Positions 24,219 to 33,332 of a DNA stretch of 64,000 nucleotides are shown in pieces. The first letter of the stretch is position 1. Every line of letters begins with the position of its first letter. Under the pieces are notes generated by a model. The model ran no database searches. It worked only from the letters and a program-made list of their open reading frames with translations, and was not told where the DNA came from. Source of the stretch: Afipia sp. (GTDB lineage: Bacteria > Pseudomonadota > Alphaproteobacteria > Rhizobiales > Xanthobacteraceae); NCBI GenBank assembly GCA_017308595.1, contig JAFKER010000007.1, positions 186,001 through 250,000 of the forward strand. The letters are read 5' to 3'. Position numbers and translations under genes: made by a program.

Positions 24219-25649
24219 ATGACCAATCGTATGCAATTTTATATCGACGGTAGCTGGGTTGACCCTGTCGTCAAAAAGTCCATTCCCGTTGTCAATCCGG
24301 CGACAGAAGACGCGATGTACGAGGTTGCGGTCGGATCGAAAGCCGATGTGGACAACGCTGTTGCGGCAGCACGCCGCGCATTCGAGACTTTCTCGGTGAC
24401 CACGCGCGAAGAGCGTGTTGCCCTGCTTGAAAAGATCATCGCGGTCTACAAGACCCGGTTGAAGGATATTGGTGCAGCGGTATCTGACGAAATGGGCGCT
24501 CCGTTGCCGATGGCCGAAAAGATGCAGGCTGGCGCCGGCCTCGGTCACCTGATGTCGACACTCGACGTTCTCAAGAAGTACGAGTTCGAGGAAGCCCTCG
24601 GCTCGGCGGTGATCGTTCGTGAGCCCCTGGGCGTGATCGGCATGATTACGCCGTGGAATTGGCCGCTGAACCAGATCGCCTGCAAGGTTGCGCCCGCGAT
24701 TGCAGCCGGCTGCACCATGATCCTGAAGCCGTCGGAGTATACGCCGACGTCAGCACTGATTTTCGCTGAAATCCTCCATGAGGCGGGCGTACCGAAGGGC
24801 GTCTTCAATTTGATCAATGGTCTCGGTCCCGATGTTGGCGTTGCGATGAGCGAACATCCCGGCATCGACATGATCTCGTTCACGGGATCGACCCGTGCAG
24901 GTATCGACGTTGCCAAACGCGCAGCGAACACCGTGAAGCGTGTTAGCCAGGAACTGGGCGGCAAGTCGCCGAACATCATTCTCGACGACGCCGATTTCAC
25001 CAAGGCCGTGACCGGCGGCGTGGCGCATATGTTCAACAACTCCGGACAATCCTGTAATGCCCCGTCGCGCATGATCGTGCCGCAAGCCAAGATCAAGGAA
25101 ATCGCGGCGATCGCGAAGACTGTTGCGGACAAGACCAAGGCAGGCGATCCGCGCGCTGAAGGCACGACCATCGGTCCTGTGGTCAATCGCATCCAGTGGG
25201 ACAAGATTCAGGCGCTGATCCAGAAGGGCATCGATGAAGGCGCAACGCTGGTCGCCGGTGGCCCTGGTTTGCCGGAAGGTGTCAACAAGGGCTTTTACGT
25301 CCGTCCGACCATCTTCTCCGATGTCACCAGCGACATGACGATTGCCCGTGAGGAAATCTTCGGACCGGTTCTGGTCATCATGGGCGCGAAGGATGAGGCC
25401 GAGGCCGTCAAGATCGGCAACGATACGCCGTATGGTCTGGCCGGTTACGTTTCGGCGGGCACCGTCGAGCGCGCGCGCAAGGTTGGCCGTCAGATCCGCG
25501 CAGGCAACGTCAACCTCAACGGCGTGCCGAACGAGCGTACCGCGCCTTTCGGCGGCTACAAGCAGTCCGGTAATGGCCGCGAGTGGGGCAAGTTCGGCCT
25601 TGAGGAATATCTCGAGGTGAAGGCTGTCGCGGGCTTCAACGCAGCCTGA
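24219..25649 (+). CDS. NAD(P)+-dependent aldehyde dehydrogenase
   Basis: The 476-residue enzyme carries the complete catalytic set: MITPWNWPLNQ (142-152), catalytic base E245 in QELGGKSPN and nucleophile C279 in NNSGQSCNAPSR, and ends with PFGGYKQSGNGREWG. It oxidises an aldehyde to a carboxylate in the cytoplasm; the substrate cannot be read from the sequence. An AAGGGAAA ribosome site precedes the ATG. It is divergent from lysR, its likely regulator, and is followed by a strong hairpin terminator. Confidence 0.9.
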   Translation: MTNRMQFYIDGSWVDPVVKKSIPVVNPATEDAMYEVAVGSKADVDNAVAAARRAFETFSVTTREERVALLEKIIAVYKTRLKDIGAAVSDEMGAPLPMAEKMQAGAGLGHLMSTLDVLKKYEFEEALGSAVIVREPLGVIGMITPWNWPLNQIACKVAPAIAAGCTMILKPSEYTPTSALIFAEILHEAGVPKGVFNLINGLGPDVGVAMSEHPGIDMISFTGSTRAGIDVAKRAANTVKRVSQELGGKSPNIILDDADFTKAVTGGVAHMFNNSGQSCNAPSRMIVPQAKIKEIAAIAKTVADKTKAGDPRAEGTTIGPVVNRIQWDKIQALIQKGIDEGATLVAGGPGLPEGVNKGFYVRPTIFSDVTSDMTIAREEIFGPVLVIMGAKDEAEAVKIGNDTPYGLAGYVSAGTVERARKVGRQIRAGNVNLNGVPNERTAPFGGYKQSGNGREWGKFGLEEYLEVKAVAGFNAA

Positions 25650-25670
25650 GATTGCTTGCTGTAAACAAAC

Positions 25671-25708
25671 ATGCCGGCGCGAGGTGACTTGCGCCGGCAT
25701 TTTCTATT
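25671..25708. terminator. Hairpin terminator between convergent genes
   Basis: ATGCCGGCGC and GCGCCGGCAT form a perfect 10-bp stem with a 10-nt loop followed by TTTCTATTT. It ends the aldehyde dehydrogenase transcript and lies 49 bp from the end of tal-pgi, so it may serve both strands. Confidence 0.75.
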
Positions 25709-25756
25709 TCAGCACGGTCCGTCGCGAAGGCGCAACTGTTCAGAGCAGGGTGTAAG

Positions 25757-28591
25757 CTACTTCAACGCCGCCTTGACGGCTGCCGTAATCGCAGCAAGAC
25801 CTTTTGCAACATCGCCAGAGATGTGAAGCCGCAACGCTCTGCGGCCGCGCTCGGTCAATACGCCAAAATCGCCGCGCGCCTGCGCGGCTTCGATCACGCC
25901 GAAACTGGTCTTCTGGCCCGGCACATCGAGATCGCTGGCATTGTCCGCCGTAATCTGTAGGAACACGCCGTTGTTCGGTCCGCCCTTGTAGGCCTGTCCG
26001 GTGGAGTGCAGGAAGCGCGGTCCGAATCCGACGCAGGTGGCGACGTTTTTGTTGTCGCGGATCGCCATACGGAGATTCTGAATTGCCGCGATGTTGGCGT
26101 CGTTGCGGTCGAGATAGGCGAGGGCAGCGACGTAATCGTTTGCTTTGATCCTGCCGAGATGCGCCTTGAGCCATGATGCGAGATCGCTGCCCGCGCCAGC
26201 CTTGCGCAGGGCATCGGCATTCGCAGCGTCGGTATAGATCGCGATCGATCCGTCGCTTGCGACGGCAGTCTCCGCCGGTAGTGCGCCGGATTTTTCAAAC
26301 GCCGAAGTCAGTTCGCGCGTCTTGATCTTCGCCGCTTCCACATCGGGCTGGTCGAACGGATTGATGCCCATGACCGCGCCTGCGACGGCGGTTGCGATCT
26401 CGAAGCGGAAGAACCCCTGCCCGATATGTGCCGGGGCTGTCACTGTTATGCGAATGACGGGATGGCCTGCGGCTTCCAGCGCAGCAAGAGCCGCGTCACG
26501 CGCGCCGTCGCGGTCGTCTTTCAGGCGCAGGTCGATAAACACGCGGTCGTTGCCGTAAATCTCCGGTTTGCCGAGCGGTTCGCCTTCCAGCGGGATTAGA
26601 GCCTTGCCGTTCTTACCGGTGGATTCGGCGATCAACTGTTCGGCCCACGCGCCGAAGCTGGCGATGCGCTGTGACCCCGTCAGGGTGAGTTTGTCGCGGC
26701 CATGCTTCGCGGCGGCGGCGAGCGCGAGGCCAAGCTGAACACCGGGATTTTCCGCAGGCGGCACGTCGGGACCGCAGCAGCGGACCATGATGCTCGCAAG
26801 GCCGAGAAAATCGGCAATATCTATTCCTGCCGCGGCCGCAGGCACGAGGCCGAATGGTGACAGCACTGAATAGCGGCCGCCGATGGTCGGCTCGCCATAG
26901 AAGATTTGCGCGAAGCCGCGCGCGTTCGCCGTCTTCTCCAGCGACGAGCCGGGATCGGTCACGGCGACGAAGCGTTCGGCTGCCTTTGCGCCGGCGCGAA
27001 CGAAGAAATACTCCATCAATGCATTCGGTTCGGTTGTGCCGCCGGATTTGCTGGACACGATGAACAGCGTCTTGTCGAGATTGATCGACGCCTCAGTCCG
27101 CAGCACCTGCGCAGGATCAGTGGAATCCACGATGCGCAGTTTTGGCAAGCCATCTGCTTGACCGAAGGTTTCCGCCAGCACTTCCGGTCCAAGGCTCGAT
27201 CCGCCCATGCCGAGCACCACAACGTCGGTGAAATTCTTGCTCTTCACCCAGCCGGAGAAGGCGATGTAGCGCTCGACCTCTATCTGCTCGCGCGCAACGA
27301 CATCGAGCCAGCCGAGCCATTTGTTTTCATCGGTGTTGGTCCACACCGATGCATCGCGTGCCCACAGTGAACGGATCGTGCCGTTGGCGCGCCACTGTTC
27401 CGCGAGGGCTTTTGCGTCCTTCTCAATCGCTGCCGGAAGCTTGATGCTCTGCGCATCGATGCGCGATCCGAGGGTGGCTGCACGCTTCTGTGCGACCGCG
27501 CCGAGTAGCTTGTCGAATGCTTCGGCGAACAGCTTCACGCCATCTTCAACCAGAGCGTCGGTGATCGCATCGAGCGAAATGCCGCCTTTCGACAGATCCG
27601 CGAGAACTCGCTCAGCGTCCGGGATGTTTTGCTCGAGGCTGTCGCGCGGCTTGCCATGGTCGCGGAAGGCATCCAGCGTCGCAGGCGGCACGGTGTTCAC
27701 CGTATCGCGGCCGATTAGTTCCTCAACATAAAGAACGTCGCTGTAAGCCTTGTTCTTGGTGCCGGTGGAGGCCCATAGCAGGCGCTGAACCTGCGCGCCC
27801 TTTGCGGCCAGCTTTTTCCAGCGGTCGCTGCCGATGATTTTCAGATAATGCTGATAGGCGAGTTTGGCATTGGCAATGGCGACCTTGCCCTTGAGGGATT
27901 CGAGGTGCGCCTTATCATCACTGTTTGCCGCGGCGATCTTGCCGTCGAGCTGGGTATCAACCGCTGTGTCGATACGGCTGACAAAGAAGCTCGCTACACT
28001 TGCGATGCGCTTCGGATCGCCGCCACCAGCGACGAAATCCTCAAGTCCTGCGATATAGGCTTCGAGAACTTCGGCATACATCTTTTGCGAGAACAGCAAG
28101 GTGACATTGATGCTGATGCCCTGCGCGATCAGCGCACGGATCGCGGGGATGCCTTCGGTGGTGCCGGGGACCTTCACCATCAGGTTGTCCCGGGCAACGC
28201 TGGTCCAGAGCCGCTGCGCCTCGGCAATTGTGCCTTCGGTATCGCGCGCGAGATACGGCGAGACCTCAAGGCTGACATAGCCGTCCGCACCCTTCAGTTC
28301 ATTGTAAACCGAATAGAGTGCGTCAGCGGCGCGCTGGATATCCTCCACAGCAAGCGTTTCATAGAGATCGCTTGCCGAGCGGTCGCGCTCGCTCAGAAGC
28401 GCAGACACGGCTTCGTCGTATTCGTTGCTGCCGCCAATTGCCTTTTCGAAGATCGACGGATTCGACGTGACCCCGCGCACGCCGTCGCTGTCCACCAGCG
28501 CCTTGAGTTCGCCATTGGCGATGAATCCGCGTGCGAGGAAATCGAGCCAGATGGCCTGGCCGTGGGTCGTGAGAGCTTTAACTGGGTTCAT
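25757..28591 (-). CDS. tal-pgi: Bifunctional transaldolase/glucose-6-phosphate isomerase
   Basis: The 944-residue protein fuses transaldolase (about 1-360; TSNPSIFEKAI near 42 and Schiff-base K140 in NLMVKVPGT) to glucose-6-phosphate isomerase (about 380-930; GMGGSSLGPEV and SSKSGGTTEPN). It joins the non-oxidative pentose phosphate pathway to glycolysis or gluconeogenesis. I start it at the ATG at 28591 (MNPVKALTTHGQ); the frame runs 32 codons further upstream, but that stretch does not look like protein of this family. The fusion is known in Bradyrhizobiaceae. Confidence 0.9.
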   Translation of the reverse strand: MNPVKALTTHGQAIWLDFLARGFIANGELKALVDSDGVRGVTSNPSIFEKAIGGSNEYDEAVSALLSERDRSASDLYETLAVEDIQRAADALYSVYNELKGADGYVSLEVSPYLARDTEGTIAEAQRLWTSVARDNLMVKVPGTTEGIPAIRALIAQGISINVTLLFSQKMYAEVLEAYIAGLEDFVAGGGDPKRIASVASFFVSRIDTAVDTQLDGKIAAANSDDKAHLESLKGKVAIANAKLAYQHYLKIIGSDRWKKLAAKGAQVQRLLWASTGTKNKAYSDVLYVEELIGRDTVNTVPPATLDAFRDHGKPRDSLEQNIPDAERVLADLSKGGISLDAITDALVEDGVKLFAEAFDKLLGAVAQKRAATLGSRIDAQSIKLPAAIEKDAKALAEQWRANGTIRSLWARDASVWTNTDENKWLGWLDVVAREQIEVERYIAFSGWVKSKNFTDVVVLGMGGSSLGPEVLAETFGQADGLPKLRIVDSTDPAQVLRTEASINLDKTLFIVSSKSGGTTEPNALMEYFFVRAGAKAAERFVAVTDPGSSLEKTANARGFAQIFYGEPTIGGRYSVLSPFGLVPAAAAGIDIADFLGLASIMVRCCGPDVPPAENPGVQLGLALAAAAKHGRDKLTLTGSQRIASFGAWAEQLIAESTGKNGKALIPLEGEPLGKPEIYGNDRVFIDLRLKDDRDGARDAALAALEAAGHPVIRITVTAPAHIGQGFFRFEIATAVAGAVMGINPFDQPDVEAAKIKTRELTSAFEKSGALPAETAVASDGSIAIYTDAANADALRKAGAGSDLASWLKAHLGRIKANDYVAALAYLDRNDANIAAIQNLRMAIRDNKNVATCVGFGPRFLHSTGQAYKGGPNNGVFLQITADNASDLDVPGQKTSFGVIEAAQARGDFGVLTERGRRALRLHISGDVAKGLAAITAAVKAALK

Positions 28592-28744
28592 GCCGTCTCT
28601 GGGGATTGCGGTGGGGACGAGGGCTGTTGTTGGCTGCAGGTCTTGTGATTTGAAAGTCGTGTGATTGTCAAAGGCTGGTGGTGTCACTGCCGATGACTCA
28701 TTCTCTCAGAATAGACCGTCAGTGCGGCGGTATTATAGAGAGTG

Positions 28745-28766
28745 CCGCCAGCGGGCGGATTTTTTG
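28745..28766 (+). terminator. Terminator-like hairpin in a 351-bp gene-free region
   Basis: CCGCC-AGCG-GGCGG is followed by ATTTTTT on the plus strand between the divergent tal-pgi and yeeE genes. No gene ends here on the plus strand. It may end a small RNA or a leader transcript of the yeeE gene at 28943. The remainder of 28592-28942 shows nothing I can name. Confidence 0.4.
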
Positions 28767-28942
28767 CCGGACAGGGGGAGAATAATTTCCGCCTGCCACT
28801 CCCCGGAAGGGCAGGAATCTCTCCTTTTTAAGCCACGGGGGCAAGAATATCGTTAGTTTTCTTGCCATATAGACCCTCTTAGGGCGGGCGAATAGATAAT
28901 TGTTCTCCAAATCTTATTGATTGTAGCTGAGGACATTCTGTC

Positions 28943-29992
28943 ATGCCCGGTATCCCGGTCTCCGCTGGTTTTGCGATTGGTCTCGCCTTTGGCGTTGTCG
29001 GCCTTCTCAGCGGCTTCTGCCTGATGAGCAGCCTGCGTGACTGGTGGACCGCCAATGACGGCCGCAAGATCCGCAGCTATGCCGTGGCGCTGGCCGTCGC
29101 GATCCTCGGCACGCAGTTCGTCGCTGGCGCCGGCCTCGTCGATATCGCCAAGTCGCTTTATCTGCAGCCCTCGTTTTCCGCACCGCTGATTTTCGCGGGT
29201 GGTCTGCTGTTTGGCTTGGGCATGGTCCTGTCGAATGGCTGCGCGTCGCGCGCCCTGGTGCTGCTCGGAAAGGGCAATCTCCGCTCGCTGGTGGTGATCG
29301 CCATTATCGGCGTCACCGCCCAGATGACCCTGAAGGGCCTCATCGCGCCTGCACGTCTTGCCTTTCTGCAGGCTACGCAGATCACGCCAACCGCCGTGTC
29401 TGCGCCTGCGTTGCTCGGAACCATGGGTATTGACGAATATGTCGCCCGCATTGCCGTGACGCTGATCGCGAGCGGCGCACTGTTGATCTTCGCCTTTTCC
29501 GACCGCCAGTTCCGCAATGCCTATGGCCAAATCGCCGCCGGTCTTGCGATGGGTCTTCTGGTCACCGCTGGATGGCTCGCGACCGGCTGGCTCGGCGCCG
29601 ATGATTTCAATCCGGTTCCGGTGACCTCGCTGACTTTCGTCTCGCCGATCGCCGACACACTGCAATACACCATGTTGTCGACCGGTCTTTCGCTGAGCTT
29701 CGGCATTGCGCTCGTGGTCGGCGTTCTCAGTGGCAGCCTCGTGACGGCGATTGCGACCGGGCGCTTCAAGCTCGAGGGCTACACGTCGCCGAACCACATG
29801 GTTCGCTCGATCTCCGGCGCGGCCTTGATGGGCATCGGCGGCGCGATGGCTTACGGCTGCTCGATCGGTCAGGGACTGACCGGTCTGTCGACCCTTGGCA
29901 TGCCGTCGTTCATCGCCGTCGCGGGCATCCTGACCGGTGCCGCGCTCGGTATCCGCGGCGCGGCTGTCGTTCCGGCTCTCGCAACCCGCTAA
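28943..29992 (+). CDS. YeeE/YedE family sulfur-compound transporter (TsuA-like)
   Basis: This 349-residue inner-membrane protein has about nine to ten hydrophobic segments and two family cysteine motifs, MVLSNGCASRALV near residue 96 and AYGCSIGQGLTGLS near residue 305. In TsuA such cysteines relay thiosulfate through the pore. A GAGGA ribosome site precedes the ATG. It is followed by an exported DsrE-like protein, and a second YeeE gene lies convergent at 30544. The likely cargo is thiosulfate or another reduced sulfur species. Confidence 0.82.
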   Translation: MPGIPVSAGFAIGLAFGVVGLLSGFCLMSSLRDWWTANDGRKIRSYAVALAVAILGTQFVAGAGLVDIAKSLYLQPSFSAPLIFAGGLLFGLGMVLSNGCASRALVLLGKGNLRSLVVIAIIGVTAQMTLKGLIAPARLAFLQATQITPTAVSAPALLGTMGIDEYVARIAVTLIASGALLIFAFSDRQFRNAYGQIAAGLAMGLLVTAGWLATGWLGADDFNPVPVTSLTFVSPIADTLQYTMLSTGLSLSFGIALVVGVLSGSLVTAIATGRFKLEGYTSPNHMVRSISGAALMGIGGAMAYGCSIGQGLTGLSTLGMPSFIAVAGILTGAALGIRGAAVVPALATR

Positions 29993-30075
29993 CAGCGGAA
30001 CATTTCCGGCAAACAGCTTGTTCTCTTGAGAGCGCTCCGGCATCCTCGCGGCGCGTTATCTTGAGGGGCCAGCTT

Positions 30076-30540
30076 ATGAATCGCCGTGAACTTTTGTCCG
30101 CTGTTGCAGGCTTTGCACCGATTTGCGCGATGCCGATTGCTGCGCAGGCGCAGACCAAGGCAAAACCTCCCGAAGACAAACCGTTCGCGGAACACTTCAT
30201 CGCGCTGCAACTCTCCGATTCCGATCAGAAGAAACAACGGCTGGTGCTGAGTGTAGCCAGCAACCTTCAGAAGTCCTACGGACAAGACAAGATCGCCATC
30301 GAGGTCGTTGCGTTCGGCCCCGGCATTGATCTGCTGCGCGCCGAGAGTGAGAATCGCGCGCTGGTGGACAGCCTCATCACGCAGGGCGTCCGCTTCGATG
30401 TTTGCGGCAACACACTCGATACCATCGAACATGAGATCGGCAAGCGGCCGAAAATCAATCCACATGCGATTGAAGTTCAGGTCGGCGTCGGGCAATTGCT
30501 CACCCTGAGCGAAGGCGGTTACACCGTCATTCGTCCCTGA
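30076..30540 (+). CDS. Exported DsrE-like protein
   Basis: The 154-residue protein begins MNRRELLSAVAGFAPICAM, a twin-arginine signal peptide ending near AQAQ. The mature part resembles the DsrE fold: FIALQLSDSDQKKQRLVLSVASNL, EVVAFGPGIDLL, and LITQGVRFDVCGNTLD with one conserved-looking cysteine. DsrE-like proteins carry or bind sulfane sulfur. The ATG at 30076 has GAGGGG 7 bases upstream. It is 83 bp downstream of a YeeE gene and ends 3 bp from the convergent second YeeE gene. Confidence 0.75.
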   Translation: MNRRELLSAVAGFAPICAMPIAAQAQTKAKPPEDKPFAEHFIALQLSDSDQKKQRLVLSVASNLQKSYGQDKIAIEVVAFGPGIDLLRAESENRALVDSLITQGVRFDVCGNTLDTIEHEIGKRPKINPHAIEVQVGVGQLLTLSEGGYTVIRP

Positions 30541-30543
30541 TCC

Positions 30544-31653
30544 TTATTCAGCCGGATCGCTTTTCCCGAGCAAGCTCGCCCACCGGCGCTGAATAATGTC
30601 GCGCGGCGAGCCATCGACCAGAATGGCGATGCCAAGACGTGCGCCGATCACCATGCAGCCGATGGCGAGTGGAGCGGAAAGCGCGAGCATCGATCCCGCC
30701 GTCAGTCCCTGACCAATGGTGCAGCCGCCGGCAAGAATGCCACCCATTCCCATGAGCGCGCCGCCGCCCAGATGACGCCGCATCTCGTGATCGTCGTCGA
30801 AGGCTTCCCAGCGCAATTCCGCCGAGCGCCATGCGGCGAACCACGATCCCGCAACGACTCCGAACACGCTGCCGACGCCGAAGTCCGTGAAATTCGTGAC
30901 GTTCTGCAGACCGGCGTAGAGCGCCTTGCCGACGGTTGAGACAAAGGTCAGGCTTTGCGGCTTCGTCGGGCTTGCGAAATCATCCACCACACATGTGGTG
31001 ACGATCCATCCGGCGATGATCAAAAGGCCGAGCGTAATTCCTGCGGACAGGAGGCGCGGTGCACGGCGCAGACGCGGATCGCGCAGCGCGAACCAGCACA
31101 ATGTCGTGCCCGCAATTACTGCAATGAAGGTTCGCGTCTCGATGCCGAGAAACAACGATGACGTCGACGCGATGTCGGCGCGCGTGCCTTCCGGCATTGG
31201 AAGCGACAGTGATTCCAGAAACTCAATCCGGAAGGTCGAAAAAACACCCCGCAGTGTCGCATAGGCTGCGCCGCCCAGCACGAGGATCACAACAAGGCTG
31301 CGCAGATCGCCGGTGCCGAGCCGCACCAGCGAGCCGAACCCGCAGGTACCGACCATTGCCATGCCGATACCGAACATCACGCCGCCGATCAGGATCGAAA
31401 CCAGCGGCAAGGCCGTCGGCGTGTAGGTTACGAGCGCCGGATCCAGCACGCCGCCAAGGACTAATGCCTGCGTACCGAGAATCGCAATGCCAAGCGCGAG
31501 GCCGAAAATACGCAGCCGACGGCTGTCGCCGCCCATCAGCGAGTCTTCGATCGCGCCGAATGTGCATAGCCGCGCATGGCGCACAGCAAAGCCTGCGATC
31601 ACGCCGATGGCGAAACCGCCGAGTGCTTGCATCCAGGCAGACATATTCTGCAT
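30544..31653 (-). CDS. YeeE/YedE family transporter (SoxT-like)
   Basis: This 369-residue membrane protein has the same architecture as the YeeE gene at 28943, with cysteine motifs MVGTCGFGSLVRLGTG and AGGCTIGQGLTAGS. I start it at 31653, where GGGAGAA precedes the ATG; the open frame extends about 100 codons upstream into the regulator gene but that part is spurious. It is downstream of the arsR-type gene on the same strand. SoxT-like proteins accompany sox regulators and are thought to move a sulfur compound that is sensed. Confidence 0.8.
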   Translation of the reverse strand: MQNMSAWMQALGGFAIGVIAGFAVRHARLCTFGAIEDSLMGGDSRRLRIFGLALGIAILGTQALVLGGVLDPALVTYTPTALPLVSILIGGVMFGIGMAMVGTCGFGSLVRLGTGDLRSLVVILVLGGAAYATLRGVFSTFRIEFLESLSLPMPEGTRADIASTSSLFLGIETRTFIAVIAGTTLCWFALRDPRLRRAPRLLSAGITLGLLIIAGWIVTTCVVDDFASPTKPQSLTFVSTVGKALYAGLQNVTNFTDFGVGSVFGVVAGSWFAAWRSAELRWEAFDDDHEMRRHLGGGALMGMGGILAGGCTIGQGLTAGSMLALSAPLAIGCMVIGARLGIAILVDGSPRDIIQRRWASLLGKSDPAE

Positions 31654-31724
31654 GGCGTTCTCCCGGATCGGTACGACGTAAAGCCTTGCGGGCTGCGTCG
31701 CATCCGCCTGCCGTGATGGCAGGT

Positions 31725-32102
31725 TTATTTCTTGTCTGCGGCCTCCACCGGCGCGCAGAAAATATCGTAGACCACCGAAATCACCCGGCGCACATCGTCG
31801 TTGGCGAGGCTGTAGTAGATCGTTTTGCCGTCGCGGCGCGTATCGACCATGCCATCGTAACGCAGCCGTGCGAGCTGTTGCGATACCGCCGACTGGCGCA
31901 GCGAGAGAATGTTCTCGAGCTCGGTCACGGAGCGTTCCCGTTCCGCAAGCAGGCACAGCAGCAGCAGGCGATTTTCGTGCGACAGCGCTTTGAGAAAATT
32001 GCTGGCCTTGCGCGCCTTGCGCATCAGCTGGTCAAGTTCGGGCGAGTATTCCGCGCCGTCGCGGAGTTCGATTTCCAGTTCGGATGAAAGGATCGATGTC
32101 AT
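31725..32102 (-). CDS. soxR: ArsR family sulfide/persulfide-type repressor (SoxR/BigR/SqrR-like)
   Basis: The 125-residue protein has an ArsR winged helix with recognition segment SLRQSAVSQQLARLRYDGMV. It carries C50 (RLLLLCLLAE) and C116 (VYDIFCAP), the pair that in BigR and SqrR forms a di- or tetrasulfide bond on contact with persulfides. It lies between a SoxS-like thioredoxin and a YeeE gene in one minus-strand operon. It probably represses the divergent soxS//soxV promoters until sulfide or thiosulfate appears. The regulatory targets are inferred. Confidence 0.83.
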   Translation of the reverse strand: MTSILSSELEIELRDGAEYSPELDQLMRKARKASNFLKALSHENRLLLLCLLAERERSVTELENILSLRQSAVSQQLARLRYDGMVDTRRDGKTIYYSLANDDVRRVISVVYDIFCAPVEAADKK

Positions 32103-32129
32103 GATTTTATCGTTTCATTCAACTGAGGA

Positions 32130-32531
32130 TCAGATTCGGCTGGGTTCGCGCGGCGAGGGGCGGAGCTTCGCGGCCAGCGCGTCGAGCAATCCCCAGAACG
32201 CATTGTCGTTGCTGTAGCCAGTGATGCGGCCGATCTCGCGGCCATCGTCGGCAATCACAAAGGTCGGCGTAAAGCGCACCGGCGAGGCGAGGGTGATGCC
32301 ACTCGTCTTCTGGTTCTGGATATCCACACGGCGGAGCGGAAGCATGCGGGCTTCGTCGGTCTTCTCATAGAGCGAGCCGACATCGCGCTCCCAGCGCTGG
32401 CAATAGACACATCCGGCCTGTTCGAACATCACGAGTTCGGCGGCCTGCGCCATGCCGCACCACAGCAACCCTGTCGAAAAGGCGGCGGCAGCGACGGTTT
32501 TTGCGAGCGTTTGTCCCAACATATGATACAT
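32130..32531 (-). CDS. soxS: Periplasmic thioredoxin-fold protein, SoxS-like
   Basis: The 133-residue protein has a signal peptide of about 31 residues (AFSTGLLWCGMAQAA) and an active site C41-V-Y-C44 in MFEQAGCVYCQRW. The conserved cis-proline region VRFTPTFVIADDGREIG follows. SoxS-type proteins reduce and reactivate thiol carriers of the Sox system. The start is uncertain: ATGs at 32531 and 32522 are both in frame and neither has a clear ribosome site. It is divergent from ccdA/soxV with only 40 bp between the genes. Confidence 0.78.
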   Translation of the reverse strand: MYHMLGQTLAKTVAAAAFSTGLLWCGMAQAAELVMFEQAGCVYCQRWERDVGSLYEKTDEARMLPLRRVDIQNQKTSGITLASPVRFTPTFVIADDGREIGRITGYSNDNAFWGLLDALAAKLRPSPREPSRI

Positions 32532-32551
32532 ATACACGAATTCGCATGTAT
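32526..32551. promoter_or_regulatory. Candidate regulator site between soxS-like and soxV-like genes
   Basis: The inverted repeat ATACAT-N14-ATGTAT encloses a perfect CGAATTCG palindrome at 32537-32544. It overlaps the soxS start and precedes the soxV start by about 20 bp. It is the best local candidate for the ArsR-type repressor. Palindrome centres do not coincide exactly, so the call is tentative. Confidence 0.35.
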
Positions 32552-32571
32552 CTGCCAGAGCTGGAAAATCG

Positions 32572-33312
32572 GTGGTTTCTTCCATTTCTATTGCCGGGGC
32601 GCTGGGGGCGGGGGTGCTCTCGTTCCTTTCCCCATGTGTTTTGCCATTGGTGCCGCCGTATCTCTGCTTTCTGGCGGGCATCAGTCTCGATGACCTGACG
32701 CGCGAGGACAAACGGGGCTGGCGGCCGGACTGGCGCGTGGTGGCGCTGTCCTTCGCCTTCGTCCTCGGCTTTGCAACCGTCTTTGTCGCGCTCGGCGCGT
32801 CGGCCTCGGTGATCGGCAAAACCGTTACCGCGTATTTCGACACACTGGCGATTATCGCCGGCGTCATCATCATCATTCTGGGCCTGCACTTTCTCGGTGT
32901 CTTCCGGATCGGTCTGTTGTTTCGCGAAGCGCGGTTTCAGACCGTCTCGAAGCCGGCGGGATTTTTGGGCGCCTATATCGTCGGCCTCGCGTTTGCGTTT
33001 GGCTGGACGCCCTGCGTCGGGCCGGTGCTGGCGGCGATTCTCATGGTCGCGGGCATCGAGGGATCGGCGGGGCGCGGCGCGTTGCTGCTTGGAGCTTATG
33101 CATTGGGGATCGGCATTCCGTTCATGCTGGCCTCGCTGTTCTCGGGTCCGTTCATGCGGCTGATGGCGCGGCTGCGCGGGCACATGGGCACACTCGAAAA
33201 GGTGATCGGCGGCGCTCTTGTGCTGACCGGCGTGTTGTTTTTGACTGGCGGCATGCCGCGCATCGCGGGCTGGCTGCTGGAAACATTTCCCGTTTTCAGT
33301 TCATTCGGTTGA
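32572..33312 (+). CDS. soxV: CcdA/SoxV family membrane thiol transporter
   Basis: The 246-residue inner-membrane protein has about six hydrophobic segments and the paired redox cysteines of the CcdA family: C22 in LSFLSPCVLPLVPPY and C148 in GWTPCVGPVLA. It moves reducing equivalents from cytoplasmic thioredoxin to periplasmic thiol proteins. The start is GTG at 32572 with a weak GGAAAA ribosome site. Next to SoxS- and SoxW-like thioredoxins its role is probably that of SoxV; cytochrome c maturation is the alternative. Confidence 0.82.
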   Translation: MVSSISIAGALGAGVLSFLSPCVLPLVPPYLCFLAGISLDDLTREDKRGWRPDWRVVALSFAFVLGFATVFVALGASASVIGKTVTAYFDTLAIIAGVIIIILGLHFLGVFRIGLLFREARFQTVSKPAGFLGAYIVGLAFAFGWTPCVGPVLAAILMVAGIEGSAGRGALLLGAYALGIGIPFMLASLFSGPFMRLMARLRGHMGTLEKVIGGALVLTGVLFLTGGMPRIAGWLLETFPVFSSFG

Positions 33313-33332
33313 CGCGGCAAAGGGAGGCTTAC

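Noticed and set aside
31654-31956. N-terminal extension of the second YeeE protein by about 100 residues
   Set aside because: The extension is arginine-rich, runs through the intergenic region and into the arsR-type gene, and a good ribosome site supports the start at 31653.
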